From Rosenbergiella collisarenosi (GTDB lineage: Bacteria > Pseudomonadota > Gammaproteobacteria > Enterobacterales > Enterobacteriaceae), in contig NZ_JABBFP010000013.1 of the NCBI RefSeq assembly GCF_018494085.1, positions 1 to 55,130 of the forward strand: DNA of 55,130 nucleotides. Reading direction: 5' to 3'. The notes beneath the pieces were generated by a model, which did no database searches, was not told the DNA's origin, and worked only from the letters and a program-made list of their open reading frames with translations. Made by a program: the position numbers and the translations under genes. This document shows, in pieces, positions 25,988 to 35,715 of the stretch (within the stretch, counting starts at the first letter, position 1; each line of letters opens with the position of its first letter).

Positions 25988-27135
25988 AGTTTCTCCGCCG
26001 CTGCGCGTAGAGTACTCTCTTCTTTTGCGAAACAGATCCTTATTAAGCGATGAGGAAACTCTTCGCGGCAAAATACCGAGAGGGGGATCGCGGCTACCCC
26101 AACTTTTTCTGTAAGGAAGAGGCAAAAATCGACATCGTTGAGATCGGAGATGGCTGAGTAGTCTAAGAGTAAAAAGTAGGTGCCTTGGCAGGGGAGCAGG
26201 GTGAAACGACTCGCCTGTAGAGCATCGACAAAATAATCGCGGCGCTGCTGATAAAAAGCCGGAAGCTGCTGGTCATGCTCGGGCATATGCTCAAGCATAT
26301 CGGCTAAGGCAAGCTGGGAAGGTGTGTGCACCGAGAAAGTGAGGTACTGATGGATTTTACGGATCTCTGCGGTGAGGGAAGGGGGAGCCACACTATATCC
26401 GACTTTCCAACCCGTCATATGATAGGTCTTGCCAAACGATGAGACAACAATTCCCCTTTCACGTAAGCCAGCATGCTGCAACAGGCTGTAATGACCATTT
26501 TCAGCGAAACAGATATGCTCGTACACTTCATCACTCAAGACGAAAATCGGCTTATCGGCAATGGCATCCCATAGCGCCTCGAAATCCTGTTGTTGCCAAG
26601 TACTCGCGCTAGGATTATGCGGCGTGTTAATAATTACTAGCCGTGTTTTATCCGTGACTAACGCGGCAAACTGCGCCCAATTCGGCGAAAAATCCGGAGG
26701 GGATAAGCGCACATGCTTCATGGTTCCACCCGCGAGCTGCACGGCCGGCGCATAGCTATCGTAGCTAGGTTCGAAACAGACGACTTCATCTCCGGGCTTA
26801 ACTAACGCAGTAATGGCCGAAAATAGTGCCTCGGTGGCCCCTGCGGTGACGGTAATTTCACTCTCGCTGTTAACCTGACAACCATAACAACGCGCGATTT
26901 TTTTGCTTATCGCGTCGCGTAGCACTGAGGCGCCCGACATCGGTGCGTACTGGTTCGCACCTTGTTGCACGTGGTAAGCCAGACGGTGTTGCAGGTACTC
27001 AGGACCGCTAAAATCGGGGAACCCCTGAGAGAGATTAATTGCGCCGGATTTTTGCGCGAGGGCACTCATGGTCGTAAAAATAGTCGTCCCTAATGCGGGG
27101 AGCTTACTCTCTGGAACGGGTGATGCACGAGTCAT
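25975..27135 (-). CDS. mtnE: Methionine/glutamine-type 2-oxo acid aminotransferase (YbdL/MtnE group)
   Basis: A 386-residue class-I PLP aminotransferase. INLSQGFPDFSGP, VTAGATEALFSAI, NTPHNPSAS and the PLP lysine in VSSFGKTYHMTGWKVGY place it with YbdL and the MtnE enzymes that aminate 2-oxo-4-methylthiobutyrate to methionine. The adjoining omega-amidase would hydrolyse the 2-oxo acid amide formed when glutamine is donor, making transamination irreversible. That pairing is inference from context. The name mtnE is functional shorthand; ybdL would be equally apt. Divergent from gmhA. Confidence 0.85.
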   Translation of the reverse strand: MTRASPVPESKLPALGTTIFTTMSALAQKSGAINLSQGFPDFSGPEYLQHRLAYHVQQGANQYAPMSGASVLRDAISKKIARCYGCQVNSESEITVTAGATEALFSAITALVKPGDEVVCFEPSYDSYAPAVQLAGGTMKHVRLSPPDFSPNWAQFAALVTDKTRLVIINTPHNPSASTWQQQDFEALWDAIADKPIFVLSDEVYEHICFAENGHYSLLQHAGLRERGIVVSSFGKTYHMTGWKVGYSVAPPSLTAEIRKIHQYLTFSVHTPSQLALADMLEHMPEHDQQLPAFYQQRRDYFVDALQASRFTLLPCQGTYFLLLDYSAISDLNDVDFCLFLTEKVGVAAIPLSVFCREEFPHRLIRICFAKEESTLRAAAEKLCQL

Positions 27136-27366
27136 GGCTTACCTCTATGTCGTCTTGAGTACGAAGATTAACCACTATAACAGGGCGCATCGAATTCGCA
27201 ATATAGACGTTTGGATGTCTATAATGGATTGTGTGGGTTATTTTTTTGCAGGTTTGGGAGCGGGCGCGCAAAGAAAGCCTCCTAAATGCCCCCCGTTATA
27301 TTGCACAGAAATACTAATGGGCTACACTTGGCACCTAAATTTTTGCGCCTTCCACAAGGAATTTAT

Positions 27367-27954
27367 ATGTACCACGATCTGATCCGAGATGAGTTGAATG
27401 AGGCGGCTAAAACGCTTGAGCAATTCCTCAGTCAAGACGCCAACCTTCAGGCGATTCAACAGGCTGCAGAGCTACTGGCTGCAAGCTTCAAACAGGGTGG
27501 AAAGGTATTATCTTGTGGCAATGGTGGTTCACATTGCGATGCCATGCACTTTGCAGAGGAGCTGACCGGTCGTTACCGCGAAGACCGTCCTGGCTATCCA
27601 GCTATCGCCATCTCTGACGTTAGCCACTTATCTTGCGTCAGTAATGATTTTGGTTACGAGCAGGTTTTTTCGAGATTTATTGAAGCCGTTGGGCAATCTG
27701 GTGATGTGCTCCTCGGGATTTCGACGTCCGGGAACTCAGCGAATATCATTCGGGCCATCGCGGCTGCGCGGAGTAAAGGGATGAAGGTCATTACGCTCAC
27801 TGGCAAGGATGGCGGTAAAATGGAAGGGACAGCGGATGTCGAAATCCGTGTCCCCCATTTTGGTTATGCCGACCGGATCCAAGAGGTCCATATCAAAATC
27901 ATCCATATTCTTATTCTGCTGATCGAGAAAGAGATGCAGCGCGTTTCGATATAA
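27367..27954 (+). CDS. gmhA: Sedoheptulose-7-phosphate isomerase
   Basis: A 195-residue SIS-domain isomerase making D-glycero-D-manno-heptose 7-phosphate for the lipopolysaccharide core. [34 protein letters not shown] and [18 protein letters not shown] are nearly identical to E. coli GmhA/LpcA. The frame is open 27 codons upstream, but AAGGA and the family start MYxDLI fix the ATG at 27367. Confidence 0.96.
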   Translation: MYHDLIRDELNEAAKTLEQFLSQDANLQAIQQAAELLAASFKQGGKVLSCGNGGSHCDAMHFAEELTGRYREDRPGYPAIAISDVSHLSCVSNDFGYEQVFSRFIEAVGQSGDVLLGISTSGNSANIIRAIAAARSKGMKVITLTGKDGGKMEGTADVEIRVPHFGYADRIQEVHIKIIHILILLIEKEMQRVSI

Positions 27955-28075
27955 GTTTTTCCTTTTTGTTATTGAGATACCGCGCTTTACCCCGTTGCAG
28001 CATCGTGCAGAGCATGCTATTGATTGACAAGTATCGGCGTTAAGAGACTGGTACGTTGTTATTGAGGTCAATTGC

Positions 28076-28861
28076 ATGTGTGAGCTGCTTGGGATGAGCG
28101 CAAATGTCCCTACTGATATCTGTTTTAGCTTTTCAGGACTCGTTCAACGTGGCGGCGGCACAGGTCCGCATAAAGACGGGTGGGGCATCACTTTTTACGA
28201 AGGGAAGGGATGCCGAACCTTTAAAGACCCATTGCCTAGCTGTGAATCCCCTATTGCACGTCTAGTGCAAGAATATCCGATCAAGTCGCATTCTGTTATC
28301 GCTCATATACGACAAGCTAATCGGGGTAAGGTCGCCTTAGAAAATACCCACCCTTTCACACGAGAACTGTGGGGACGCCATTGGACCTATGCGCACAATG
28401 GCCAACTAAAAGGTTATCGCCATCTCGAAACGGGGCAGTTTCGGCCAGTCGGTGAGACGGATAGCGAACGTGCTTTTTGTTGGATCCTTCATAATCTGGC
28501 GCAACGCTACCCGCAGACTCCCAAGAATTGGACGTCTGTCTTCCGTTATATTGCCGAGTTAGCGGATGAGCTGAGAGCACTGGGGGTGTTTAATATGCTA
28601 CTTTCCGATGGTCGTTATCTGATGGCCTTCTGCTCAACACATCTTCATTGGATCACCCGCCGTGCTCCCTTCGGCAAGGCAACGCTTATCGATCAAGATG
28701 TAGAGGTGGATTTTATGAAGCAGACTACCGCTCATGATGTGGTAACGGTGGTGGCGACACAGCCGCTCACTGGTAATGAGACCTGGCATAAAATTATGCC
28801 AGGTGAGTGGAAGCTATTTTGCCTGGGTGAAGGCCAAAAAAGTCTTAGTCGCGCTGGGTGA
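28076..28861 (+). CDS. yafJ: Class-II glutamine amidotransferase-like protein YafJ
   Basis: A 261-residue Ntn-type glutaminase domain protein. Cys2 ([10 protein letters not shown]) would become the N-terminal nucleophile after Met removal. [19 protein letters not shown] and [11 protein letters not shown] are the glutamine-binding elements. No synthetase partner is fused, and the acceptor is unknown in this family. It lies between gmhA and yafK as in E. coli, and its last 48 bases overlap the convergent end of yafK. Confidence 0.93.
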   Translation: MCELLGMSANVPTDICFSFSGLVQRGGGTGPHKDGWGITFYEGKGCRTFKDPLPSCESPIARLVQEYPIKSHSVIAHIRQANRGKVALENTHPFTRELWGRHWTYAHNGQLKGYRHLETGQFRPVGETDSERAFCWILHNLAQRYPQTPKNWTSVFRYIAELADELRALGVFNMLLSDGRYLMAFCSTHLHWITRRAPFGKATLIDQDVEVDFMKQTTAHDVVTVVATQPLTGNETWHKIMPGEWKLFCLGEGQKSLSRAG

Positions 28862-29587
28862 TGGTGTCTGGAACGGATTGCCACGTGGCCCTGGCGTTCC
28901 GTTACTTTGACCGTTGACGATGTACTGGTTATTCATGACCGCAATCACCGGTGGTTGCTTATATTTCTCGAAGTAGTCATAGCCAGGTTTTAGCTGTTTC
29001 CAAAAGCTAATGTACTGAGATCCTGCATAACGACGCATGTTATCGTCGGTCATTCGGAAAGGATAAATATTCACTTCAATCTGCGTCTGCCCGTTATTAA
29101 ATGCGGCGGTGACATATTTAAAAATTTGGTCGATGCCGCTATTGGTCATGGCGTAGCAGCCGATCGAGACACAGTCGCCGTGTATCATTAGGTAGTTACC
29201 ATTGTAACCGTTTACCCGGTCGTATTGATTAGGAAAACCTAGATTGATAGCCCGATAATAGTGACTATCGGGGTGGAGCTGGGAGGCACCAATGGTGTAA
29301 AAACCTTCAGGGCTTTTGAAATCCCCTTGTACTCGTTTAGGTCCTAAGCCACCGGAGAATTTACAGATATTAAAGCGATTAAGTAGACGGAATTGGTTGC
29401 CGACTTTCGCATAGAGTTCAAGCGTACGCTCAGACTTGAAAATCTGAATAAACACGGGGGAGCCGATAAGCTCTTTTTTCAGCTGATCGCTGACCGGTGC
29501 TTGTAAGGCATTAGACAAAGGAATGACTTCTTGTGAGAACACATTACAGGAAAACAATATCGCAAAGAGTAGTGCGAAAATACGCAT
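28814..29587 (-). CDS. yafK: L,D-transpeptidase-fold murein protein DpaA/YafK
   Basis: A 257-residue secreted YkuD-domain protein with a signal peptide ([18 protein letters not shown]). The catalytic motif [12 protein letters not shown] (His and Cys) is intact. E. coli YafK/DpaA releases Braun lipoprotein from peptidoglycan rather than making cross-links. The ATG at 29587 is chosen for the signal peptide. It overlaps yafJ tail to tail. Confidence 0.92.
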   Translation of the reverse strand: MRIFALLFAILFSCNVFSQEVIPLSNALQAPVSDQLKKELIGSPVFIQIFKSERTLELYAKVGNQFRLLNRFNICKFSGGLGPKRVQGDFKSPEGFYTIGASQLHPDSHYYRAINLGFPNQYDRVNGYNGNYLMIHGDCVSIGCYAMTNSGIDQIFKYVTAAFNNGQTQIEVNIYPFRMTDDNMRRYAGSQYISFWKQLKPGYDYFEKYKQPPVIAVMNNQYIVNGQSNGTPGPRGNPFQTPSPSATKTFLAFTQAK

Positions 29588-29819
29588 GCTAGGTGTACCT
29601 TGGTGGTAATCGGTGGGGACGACCTGCAATCAGAATTAAAGCTATTGCAGTAGATCAGTTTATCTGCGCAACATTATCACTGTTGTTCTTTTAATCAAGC
29701 TTTCGTAACGCTTTTTTTGTTAAAAAAAGTGCGGCTGAATCGCAGCTCATCTTCCTACCCATATTCACCTATTTCTATCGCAGATCCCATTACGCCCTCA
29801 AGGAAACTTGCAATACTGA

Positions 29820-29835
29820 CTGGTTGTTTATACAG
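29820..29835 (+). promoter_or_regulatory. LexA (SOS) box upstream of dinB
   Basis: CTGGTTGTTTATACAG has the required CTG-N10-CAG form with an AT-rich centre, ending 29 bases before the dinB ATG. Confidence 0.85.
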
Positions 29836-29864
29836 TACTGGAATGATCCGTAGGGAGGGGATAG

Positions 29865-30920
29865 ATGCGTAAAATTATTCATGTTGATATGGATTGCTTT
29901 TATGCGGCTGTCGAAATGCGAGATAACCCCGCATTAAAAGATATCCCTATTGCGATTGGCGGAAGCCGTGAACGACGTGGTGTAATTAGCACTGCTAATT
30001 ATCCTGCGCGCCGCTATGGTGTAAAAAGTGCAATGCCGACGGCGACCGCACTAAAACTATGTCCGCATTTAACACTGCTACCTGGGCGATTCGATGCTTA
30101 CAAACAGGCGTCGGCGCAAATACAACAGATTTTCAAACGTTATACCTCGAAGGTCGAACCCCTTTCCTTGGATGAGGCTTATCTCGACGTAACCGACTGT
30201 ACTGCTTGTCAGGGATCGGCGACGCTGATTGCAGAAGAAATTCGTCGCGCAATTTTCGTCGAGACCGGCTTAACCGCCTCGGCAGGTGTCGCACCCATTA
30301 AATTTCTCGCGAAAATTGCCTCGGAAATTAATAAGCCAGATGGTGTATATGTCATTCCTCCCCATCACGTGGATCCGTTTTTACAAACGTTACCGCTCGC
30401 CAAGATACCTGGGGTGGGTGAGGTGTCGTCGCGGAAGTTGGCTGAGTTAGGGCTGTATACCTGTGCAGATATTCAAAAAGTAGAGCTTGGTTTACTTCTT
30501 AAAACGTTTGGTAAATTTGGCCGTAGCTTGTGGGAGAAGAGTCAGGGCATCGATCTTCGGGATGTGGAAAGCCATCGACTCCGTAAATCTGTTGGAGTCG
30601 AAACGACGCTAGCGCAGGATATCAAGCACTGGTCAGACTGCCTGCAGGTTATCGAAACACTTTATCTAGAATTAGAACGCCGCTTGAGGCAAGTCCGCCC
30701 CGACTTACGCATTGCGCGACAAGGGGTTAAATTCAAGTTCTCTGACTTTCAGCAGACGACCCAGGAACATATCTGGACCGAGTTAACTAAGCAAGATTTC
30801 ATCGATATTGCTCATCAGCTCTGGGAGCAGCGACGCCAAGGTCGCTCGGTAAGGCTTGTCGGCCTGCATGTTAACTTATTGGACCCGCAAGTCGAACGCC
30901 AGCTACCGCTTCAACTCTGA
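29865..30920 (+). CDS. dinB: DNA polymerase IV (Y family)
   Basis: A 351-residue translesion polymerase. Catalytic acidic residues lie in VDMDCFYAAVEM (about residues 7-18) and PLSLDEAYLDVT (about 100-111). The helix-hairpin-helix thumb IPGVGEVSSRKL and the little-finger domain follow. The C-terminal QLPLQL fits the beta-clamp-binding motif (E. coli ends QLVLGL). Strong GGGAGGGG ribosome-binding site and SOS control by the LexA box. The last 10 bases overlap the convergent neighbour. Confidence 0.96.
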   Translation: MRKIIHVDMDCFYAAVEMRDNPALKDIPIAIGGSRERRGVISTANYPARRYGVKSAMPTATALKLCPHLTLLPGRFDAYKQASAQIQQIFKRYTSKVEPLSLDEAYLDVTDCTACQGSATLIAEEIRRAIFVETGLTASAGVAPIKFLAKIASEINKPDGVYVIPPHHVDPFLQTLPLAKIPGVGEVSSRKLAELGLYTCADIQKVELGLLLKTFGKFGRSLWEKSQGIDLRDVESHRLRKSVGVETTLAQDIKHWSDCLQVIETLYLELERRLRQVRPDLRIARQGVKFKFSDFQQTTQEHIWTELTKQDFIDIAHQLWEQRRQGRSVRLVGLHVNLLDPQVERQLPLQL

Positions 30921-31780
30921 TCAGCTAACCGATTAAGCCATACTAAGTAACGCTGAGGCCATTCTGAAACCGGCGTACCGGCTTTTCCTAAGCCAAAACC
31001 ATGGCCCCCAGACGGATAGCGAAACCACTGCATTGGAATATGGTGGGACGTGGCGGCGGCATTGAGTCGCTGGCCATGAATCGGGGGGGCAATGGGATCA
31101 TCATCCGCCTCGACGACAAACAGCGGTGGAGAATCATCATTAATGACGGTTTGTACCGACCACTGTTTCTCTTCACTAGGCGTTGCGTGATGGCCAACAA
31201 GTATTTGGTGAGTTCGACTGTGAGTGTACGGCGCCTCTAGAGTAACAATTGGATAAATGAGTGCCATTCCCTCAATACGAGGCTTATCAGTATGTTGTAT
31301 CACGCGATAGTCTGGGCGGTTTATCGCCAATGCTAATAGATGCGCACCTGCCGAAAAGCCAAGTACGCTAAGCTGAGGGTTGGTGGGCTTGAGTTTTTTT
31401 AAGGCTTGTCGAACATCTGCAATAGCCGCATCTTTGCCTTCCGGCCATGCATTAGAGGGAAGACGATAAGTCAAGACATAGGCGCGAAACCCGTGTCGGG
31501 CTAAAAACTGCGCGGCGGGCAGTGCTTCTTTCGCTTGTTGGATCCTACGGTATCCGCCACCCGCGGCAATGAGTACGGTTTTTCCGTTGAAGTGATCCGG
31601 GGGGTAGAAGCTTAAGAAGGGGGCGTTAACCTGTATGATTGCCCCTTTTTTCGAGACAACTGCGGCTGGACCAGGTCTCACTTGTGCGCTGTTGCTAGGC
31701 CAGAGTGCAATGGTGGTCTCCATCGCCCGAACTGAGAGAGGAAGGCAGAAGAGGAGTAACAATAGACGAGTGGACATCAT
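30911..31780 (-). CDS. Exported alpha/beta-hydrolase (esterase-like)
   Basis: A 289-residue protein with a clear Sec signal peptide (MMSTRLLLLLFCLPLSVRA) and an esterase-like alpha/beta-hydrolase domain: nucleophile elbow LGFSAGAHLLA (Ser about residue 144), acid in VEADDDPI, His in SGGHGFG. The oxyanion region AAGGGYRRI resembles feruloyl or acetyl-xylan esterase-type proteins. The substrate is unknown; a plant-polysaccharide deacylase is possible. It replaces the genes found after dinB in E. coli. Confidence 0.85.
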   Translation of the reverse strand: MMSTRLLLLLFCLPLSVRAMETTIALWPSNSAQVRPGPAAVVSKKGAIIQVNAPFLSFYPPDHFNGKTVLIAAGGGYRRIQQAKEALPAAQFLARHGFRAYVLTYRLPSNAWPEGKDAAIADVRQALKKLKPTNPQLSVLGFSAGAHLLALAINRPDYRVIQHTDKPRIEGMALIYPIVTLEAPYTHSRTHQILVGHHATPSEEKQWSVQTVINDDSPPLFVVEADDDPIAPPIHGQRLNAAATSHHIPMQWFRYPSGGHGFGLGKAGTPVSEWPQRYLVWLNRLADQS

Positions 31781-31803
31781 CGGCCTCGCGACGTATTGAT
31801 ATA

Positions 31804-31829
31804 TCGCTAGGCGCCTAAACGCCTAGCGA
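31804..31829 (-). terminator. Hairpin downstream of pepD
   Basis: TCGCTAGGCG, six-base loop, CGCCTAGCGA form a perfect 10-bp stem six bases beyond the pepD stop codon. No T run follows, so termination is likely but not certain. Confidence 0.6.
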
Positions 31830-31834
31830 ATGAC

Positions 31835-33292
31835 TTACTTGGTAGGGACAGCTTTCAATAGTGTGGTCAACAGCTGCCAATAAAGCGCCACGCTACCAAT
31901 GTGGACTTGTTCGTCCGGTGAATGGGGTCCAGTGATAGTCGGCCCGATAGATACCATATCTAACTGCGGATAAGGCTTACGGAACAGACCACACTCAAGG
32001 CCTGCGTGAATAACCTGGATATTTGGTTTTTTGCCGAAAAGATCTAAATAGATTTCACGCGTTAACGCCATAATGGCGGAATCGGCATCTGGCTGCCATC
32101 CTGGATAACTACCCGAGGCTTGCGTTTTCGCGTTGGCTAGAGAGCCCAGTGAATGAAGCATTGATACGACATAGTCTTTTCCACTATCTATAAGTGAGCG
32201 GATCAGGCAGTAGATCTTTGCTTGGTCTTCTTCTAAGGCCACAATACCAATATTTAACGATGTTTCAACCACACCTGGCGCGACGTCGGAGTTACGAATG
32301 ACACCATTGGGCGTTGCGTTTAATAGATTAATAAATCGATCGCGGCTTTCAACGGTTAATGCTTGGCCGGTGTGCGAGGTTGGCTGCACTTCCAAGGTGA
32401 CATTTTTATCCTTTGGCGCGACTTCGTTTTGTAGAACGACAAGGTATTCGTTTAGGGCTTGTTTCAAGCGCGGGGCATGTTCGGCAGCAATCGCTACGAC
32501 TGCATTAGCCTCACGAGGGATGGCATTACGTAAGTTGCCGCCCTTGAAATCAACGAGACGTAACTCTAGGTGGTCACGGTACTCGGCAAAGAAGCGAGCT
32601 AAAAGCTTCGTTGCATTCCCTAGCCCTAAATGGATATCGGCACCAGAGTGGCCGCCACGTAAGCCCTTAAGGCTCACTTCAAGTATTTGATAATCAGCAG
32701 GGATGGCTTCACGCTGAATAGTGAGTTCGGAGAGGAAATCGATACCTCCGGCACAGCCCATGTAGACTTCGCCTTCCTCTTCCGAGTCGGTATTAATCAA
32801 AATTTCGGCTTGTAGCCAGTTGGGTTGTAAGCCGAATGCACCTTCCATCCCCGCTTCTTCGGTCATGGTCAGTAACACTTCGAGTGGTCCATGCTCAACC
32901 TGCTCATCAGCCAGTACCGCTAATGCGGAGGCCATACCGATCCCATTATCTGCGCCAAGCGTGGTGCCACGAGCCTTAAGCCACTCGCCGTCTACCCAAG
33001 GTTGTATAGGATCGCGTGCAAAGTCGTGTTCAGTGGCATTATTTTTTTGCGGAACCATATCTAAATGAGCTTGTAGCGCAACAGGTTTACGATTCTCCAT
33101 TCCCGTTGTCGCGGGTTTACGGATTAGAATGTTGCCTGTTGCATCTCGTTCGCACCATAATTGTTGCTCGTTAGCCCACTCGACAATATAGGTGGCTAAG
33201 GCTTCTTCATGATAAGAAGGATGCGGAATAGAACAGATTTTGGCAAAAAAATCCCATAGAGGTTGTGGGGATAGTTGAGACAGTTCAGACAT
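31835..33292 (-). CDS. pepD: Aminoacyl-histidine dipeptidase (peptidase D, carnosinase-like)
   Basis: A 485-residue cytosolic M20 metallodipeptidase. Metal-site segments are ALQAHLDMVPQ (His80 region), TLGADNGIGMA, MTEEAGMEGAFG and GGHSGADIHLG, with the final ligand in MVSIGPTITGPHSPDE. It hydrolyses Xaa-His and other dipeptides. Length equals E. coli PepD. Divergent from gpt, as in E. coli. Confidence 0.96.
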   Translation of the reverse strand: MSELSQLSPQPLWDFFAKICSIPHPSYHEEALATYIVEWANEQQLWCERDATGNILIRKPATTGMENRKPVALQAHLDMVPQKNNATEHDFARDPIQPWVDGEWLKARGTTLGADNGIGMASALAVLADEQVEHGPLEVLLTMTEEAGMEGAFGLQPNWLQAEILINTDSEEEGEVYMGCAGGIDFLSELTIQREAIPADYQILEVSLKGLRGGHSGADIHLGLGNATKLLARFFAEYRDHLELRLVDFKGGNLRNAIPREANAVVAIAAEHAPRLKQALNEYLVVLQNEVAPKDKNVTLEVQPTSHTGQALTVESRDRFINLLNATPNGVIRNSDVAPGVVETSLNIGIVALEEDQAKIYCLIRSLIDSGKDYVVSMLHSLGSLANAKTQASGSYPGWQPDADSAIMALTREIYLDLFGKKPNIQVIHAGLECGLFRKPYPQLDMVSIGPTITGPHSPDEQVHIGSVALYWQLLTTLLKAVPTK

Positions 33293-33527
33293 AATACGTC
33301 TCCTGTAAAAGTAGGGGGGTCTAACCCCGGTTACTTGGCCATATAGCAGCTATAATGTGTAGTGAAAGCATATCATTATTCGCCGTCAAGCAGATATTTA
33401 TACCGAAAAAAAGTCAATCTTGGCGTCAACACTAGTTTTTGTCTGATGTTATCCTTATAATCACGCGCAAACTTTTTTTCGTTTGTCCATTCACCAGATC
33501 AACGCTGTTGATCGGAGCCTGATTATT

Positions 33528-33986
33528 ATGAGTCAAAAATACGTCGTTACTTGGGACATGCTGCAAATTCACGCCCGTCAGTTGGCCGAGAAATTACTGC
33601 CAGTTGAACAGTGGAAAGGCATCATCGCAGTGAGCCGCGGTGGATTAGTTCCTGCTGCGCTACTTGCTCGTGAGCTGGGTATCCGCCACGTCGATACCGT
33701 ATGTATTTCAAGCTACGACCATGATCACCAGCGTGAAATGAAAATTTTAAAACGCGCGGAAGGCGATGGTGAAGGATTCATTGTAATTGACGATCTCGTC
33801 GATACTGGCGGTACGGCTAAGGTCGTTCGTGAGATGTACCACAAAGCGCGTTTCGTAACAATTTTTGCCAAACCAGCAGGCCGCCCACTAGTGGATGATT
33901 ATGTTGTGGATATTCCACAGGATACCTGGATTGAGCAGCCTTGGGATATGGGGATCACCTTCATTCCACCGTTAGTGAAGAATTGA
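33528..33986 (+). CDS. gpt: Xanthine-guanine phosphoribosyltransferase
   Basis: A 152-residue salvage enzyme converting guanine and xanthine to nucleotides with PRPP. The PRPP motif [13 protein letters not shown], the base-binding [13 protein letters not shown] and [19 protein letters not shown] match E. coli Gpt almost exactly. The ATG at 33528 ([11 protein letters not shown]) is fixed by family length. Confidence 0.97.
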   Translation: MSQKYVVTWDMLQIHARQLAEKLLPVEQWKGIIAVSRGGLVPAALLARELGIRHVDTVCISSYDHDHQREMKILKRAEGDGEGFIVIDDLVDTGGTAKVVREMYHKARFVTIFAKPAGRPLVDDYVVDIPQDTWIEQPWDMGITFIPPLVKN

Positions 33987-33989
33987 TGA

Positions 33990-34020
33990 AAAAAACAGCA
34001 CCTGCGGGTGCTGTTTTTTT
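33990..34020 (+). terminator. Terminator of gpt
   Basis: AAAAAACAGCACC, loop TGCG, GGTGCTGTTTTTT with a long T run, starting at the gpt stop codon. frsA, which lies here in E. coli, is missing. Confidence 0.93.
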
Positions 34021-34095
34021 TTATTATTTTCATTTAAGGGTAAGTCTGCTAAAAGTAACTTTCATAACCGAGTTCGGTGATAGGAGTGTAGTCAG

Positions 34096-34488
34096 ATGGC
34101 GTTACCCGGAGGCCACTTCAGAGGCCGTTACATTGTAAAGTTTAATGAGTTAGGTCCTTACCTGCGCGAGGATCAATGCGAAGAACAGCGTTTCTTCTTT
34201 GATTGCCTGGCGGTTTGTACCAACATCAAGCCCGCGCCAGAAAAAAGAGAGTTCTGGGGATGGTGGTTAGTACTCGATGCGCAGGAAACTCATTTCGATT
34301 ATCGCTTTGACTTCGGTCTGTACGATAAAGCGGGACAGTGGGTTCCTGTGGAAATCAAGCGTGAGACTGACCGCCTAGAGGCCGAGGCGAGTTTGCAAAA
34401 ATTCTTTCCACGTCTTGAAGCCCTGATGAATGAACTGAATGCCCCTCTCATTCCTGCCAGCGATTTTGAACCGTCTTTGACGCTTTAA
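34096..34488 (+). CDS. crl: Sigma-S assembly factor Crl
   Basis: A 130-residue protein that binds sigma-S and promotes its association with core RNA polymerase. The region FFFDCLAVCTNIKPAPEKREFWGWW is the highly conserved sigma-binding core. The start MALPGGH matches the family. The C-terminal third is more divergent from E. coli, with an altered acidic tail. Confidence 0.94.
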   Translation: MALPGGHFRGRYIVKFNELGPYLREDQCEEQRFFFDCLAVCTNIKPAPEKREFWGWWLVLDAQETHFDYRFDFGLYDKAGQWVPVEIKRETDRLEAEASLQKFFPRLEALMNELNAPLIPASDFEPSLTL

Positions 34489-34605
34489 TCAGCGAAGCTC
34501 GCCCTTTTTGTATTAAGTTGCGCTAAGCGTAAGCATAGCTATTGGCAAGTTCTAGCTGTCCTGATACAACTGTGCACTCACTTAGCAATCGGGGTAGTAG
34601 GTATT

Positions 34606-35709
34606 ATGAGCGGTAGTCAGACCTTAGTGGTCAAATTAGGAACCAGTGTGCTCACCGGCGGTTCTCGTCAACTGAATCGTGCAAGAATGGTTGAGATAGT
34701 GCGCCAATGCGCGCTTGCCATGCAAGCCGGTCACCGTATCGTTGTCGTCACGTCTGGTGCTATCGCAGCAGGCAGAGAGCATCTAAACTACCCCGAACTG
34801 CCCCCCACCATTGCGTCGAAACAACTTTTGGCTGCAGTGGGGCAGTGCCGCCTCATACAGATTTGGGAACAACTTTTCGCCATCTATGGCATTCATATCG
34901 GGCAGATGTTGATTACTCGTGCCGATATGGAAGATAGAGAGCGTTTCCTCAATGCTCGCGACATGCTACACGCATTGTTAGAGCAACGAATTGTGCCGGT
35001 GATCAACGAAAACGATGCGGTCGCTACTGCCGAAATCAAAGTAGGGGATAACGATAACTTGTCCGCATTGGCCGCCATTCTTTCCGATGCAGACAAATTA
35101 TTATTGTTAACCGATCAACAGGGGCTCTTCACGGCTGACCCTCGCCACGACCCGAATGCGACACTGATTGAAGACGTTTACCAGATTGATGACTCCCTGA
35201 AAATGATGGCTGGGGGGAGTGTGTCGGGATTAGGGACGGGTGGGATGGCCACTAAATTGCAGGCCGCAGAAGTCGCTTGTCGAGCAGGCATTGACGTTAT
35301 TATCGCACCGGGTGATCAGCCTATCGTTATCAGTCATGTATTGAATGGTGACAAAGCGGGGACTCTTTTCCACGCGCAAGAACATCGACTAGAAAGCCGC
35401 AAGCACTGGATTTTTGGCGCGCCACCTGCCGGTTCTGCCGTTATCGACGCAGGGGCGCTCACGGCTTTACTCGAACGAGGAAGTTCATTGCTCCCTAAGG
35501 GTATCATCGAAATCTCGGGGAATTTCTCCCGTGGCGAAGTTATCGCCATTCGTGATCCACAAGGTAATGACATTGCGCATGGTGTTTCACGTTACAACAG
35601 TGATGCGTTACGTATGATTGCCGGTAAGCATAGTCAGGCTATCAGTGAAATCTTGGGCTATGAATACGGCTCGGTTGCTGTGCATCGTGATGATATGATC
35701 ATAGGATAA
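34606..35709 (+). CDS. proB: Glutamate 5-kinase
   Basis: A 367-residue enzyme for the first step of proline synthesis. The amino acid kinase domain (about 1-260: [60 protein letters not shown]) is followed by a PUA domain (about 275-367). Proline feedback is expected in this family. It lies six bases before proA; the two form an operon. phoE, which separates crl from proB in E. coli, is missing. Confidence 0.97.
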   Translation: MSGSQTLVVKLGTSVLTGGSRQLNRARMVEIVRQCALAMQAGHRIVVVTSGAIAAGREHLNYPELPPTIASKQLLAAVGQCRLIQIWEQLFAIYGIHIGQMLITRADMEDRERFLNARDMLHALLEQRIVPVINENDAVATAEIKVGDNDNLSALAAILSDADKLLLLTDQQGLFTADPRHDPNATLIEDVYQIDDSLKMMAGGSVSGLGTGGMATKLQAAEVACRAGIDVIIAPGDQPIVISHVLNGDKAGTLFHAQEHRLESRKHWIFGAPPAGSAVIDAGALTALLERGSSLLPKGIIEISGNFSRGEVIAIRDPQGNDIAHGVSRYNSDALRMIAGKHSQAISEILGYEYGSVAVHRDDMIIG

Positions 35710-35715
35710 CTTAAG

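Noticed and set aside
32298-32690. 130-codon + strand frame within pepD
   Set aside because: Antisense to the catalytic domain of pepD, with no recognisable domain or ribosome-binding site.
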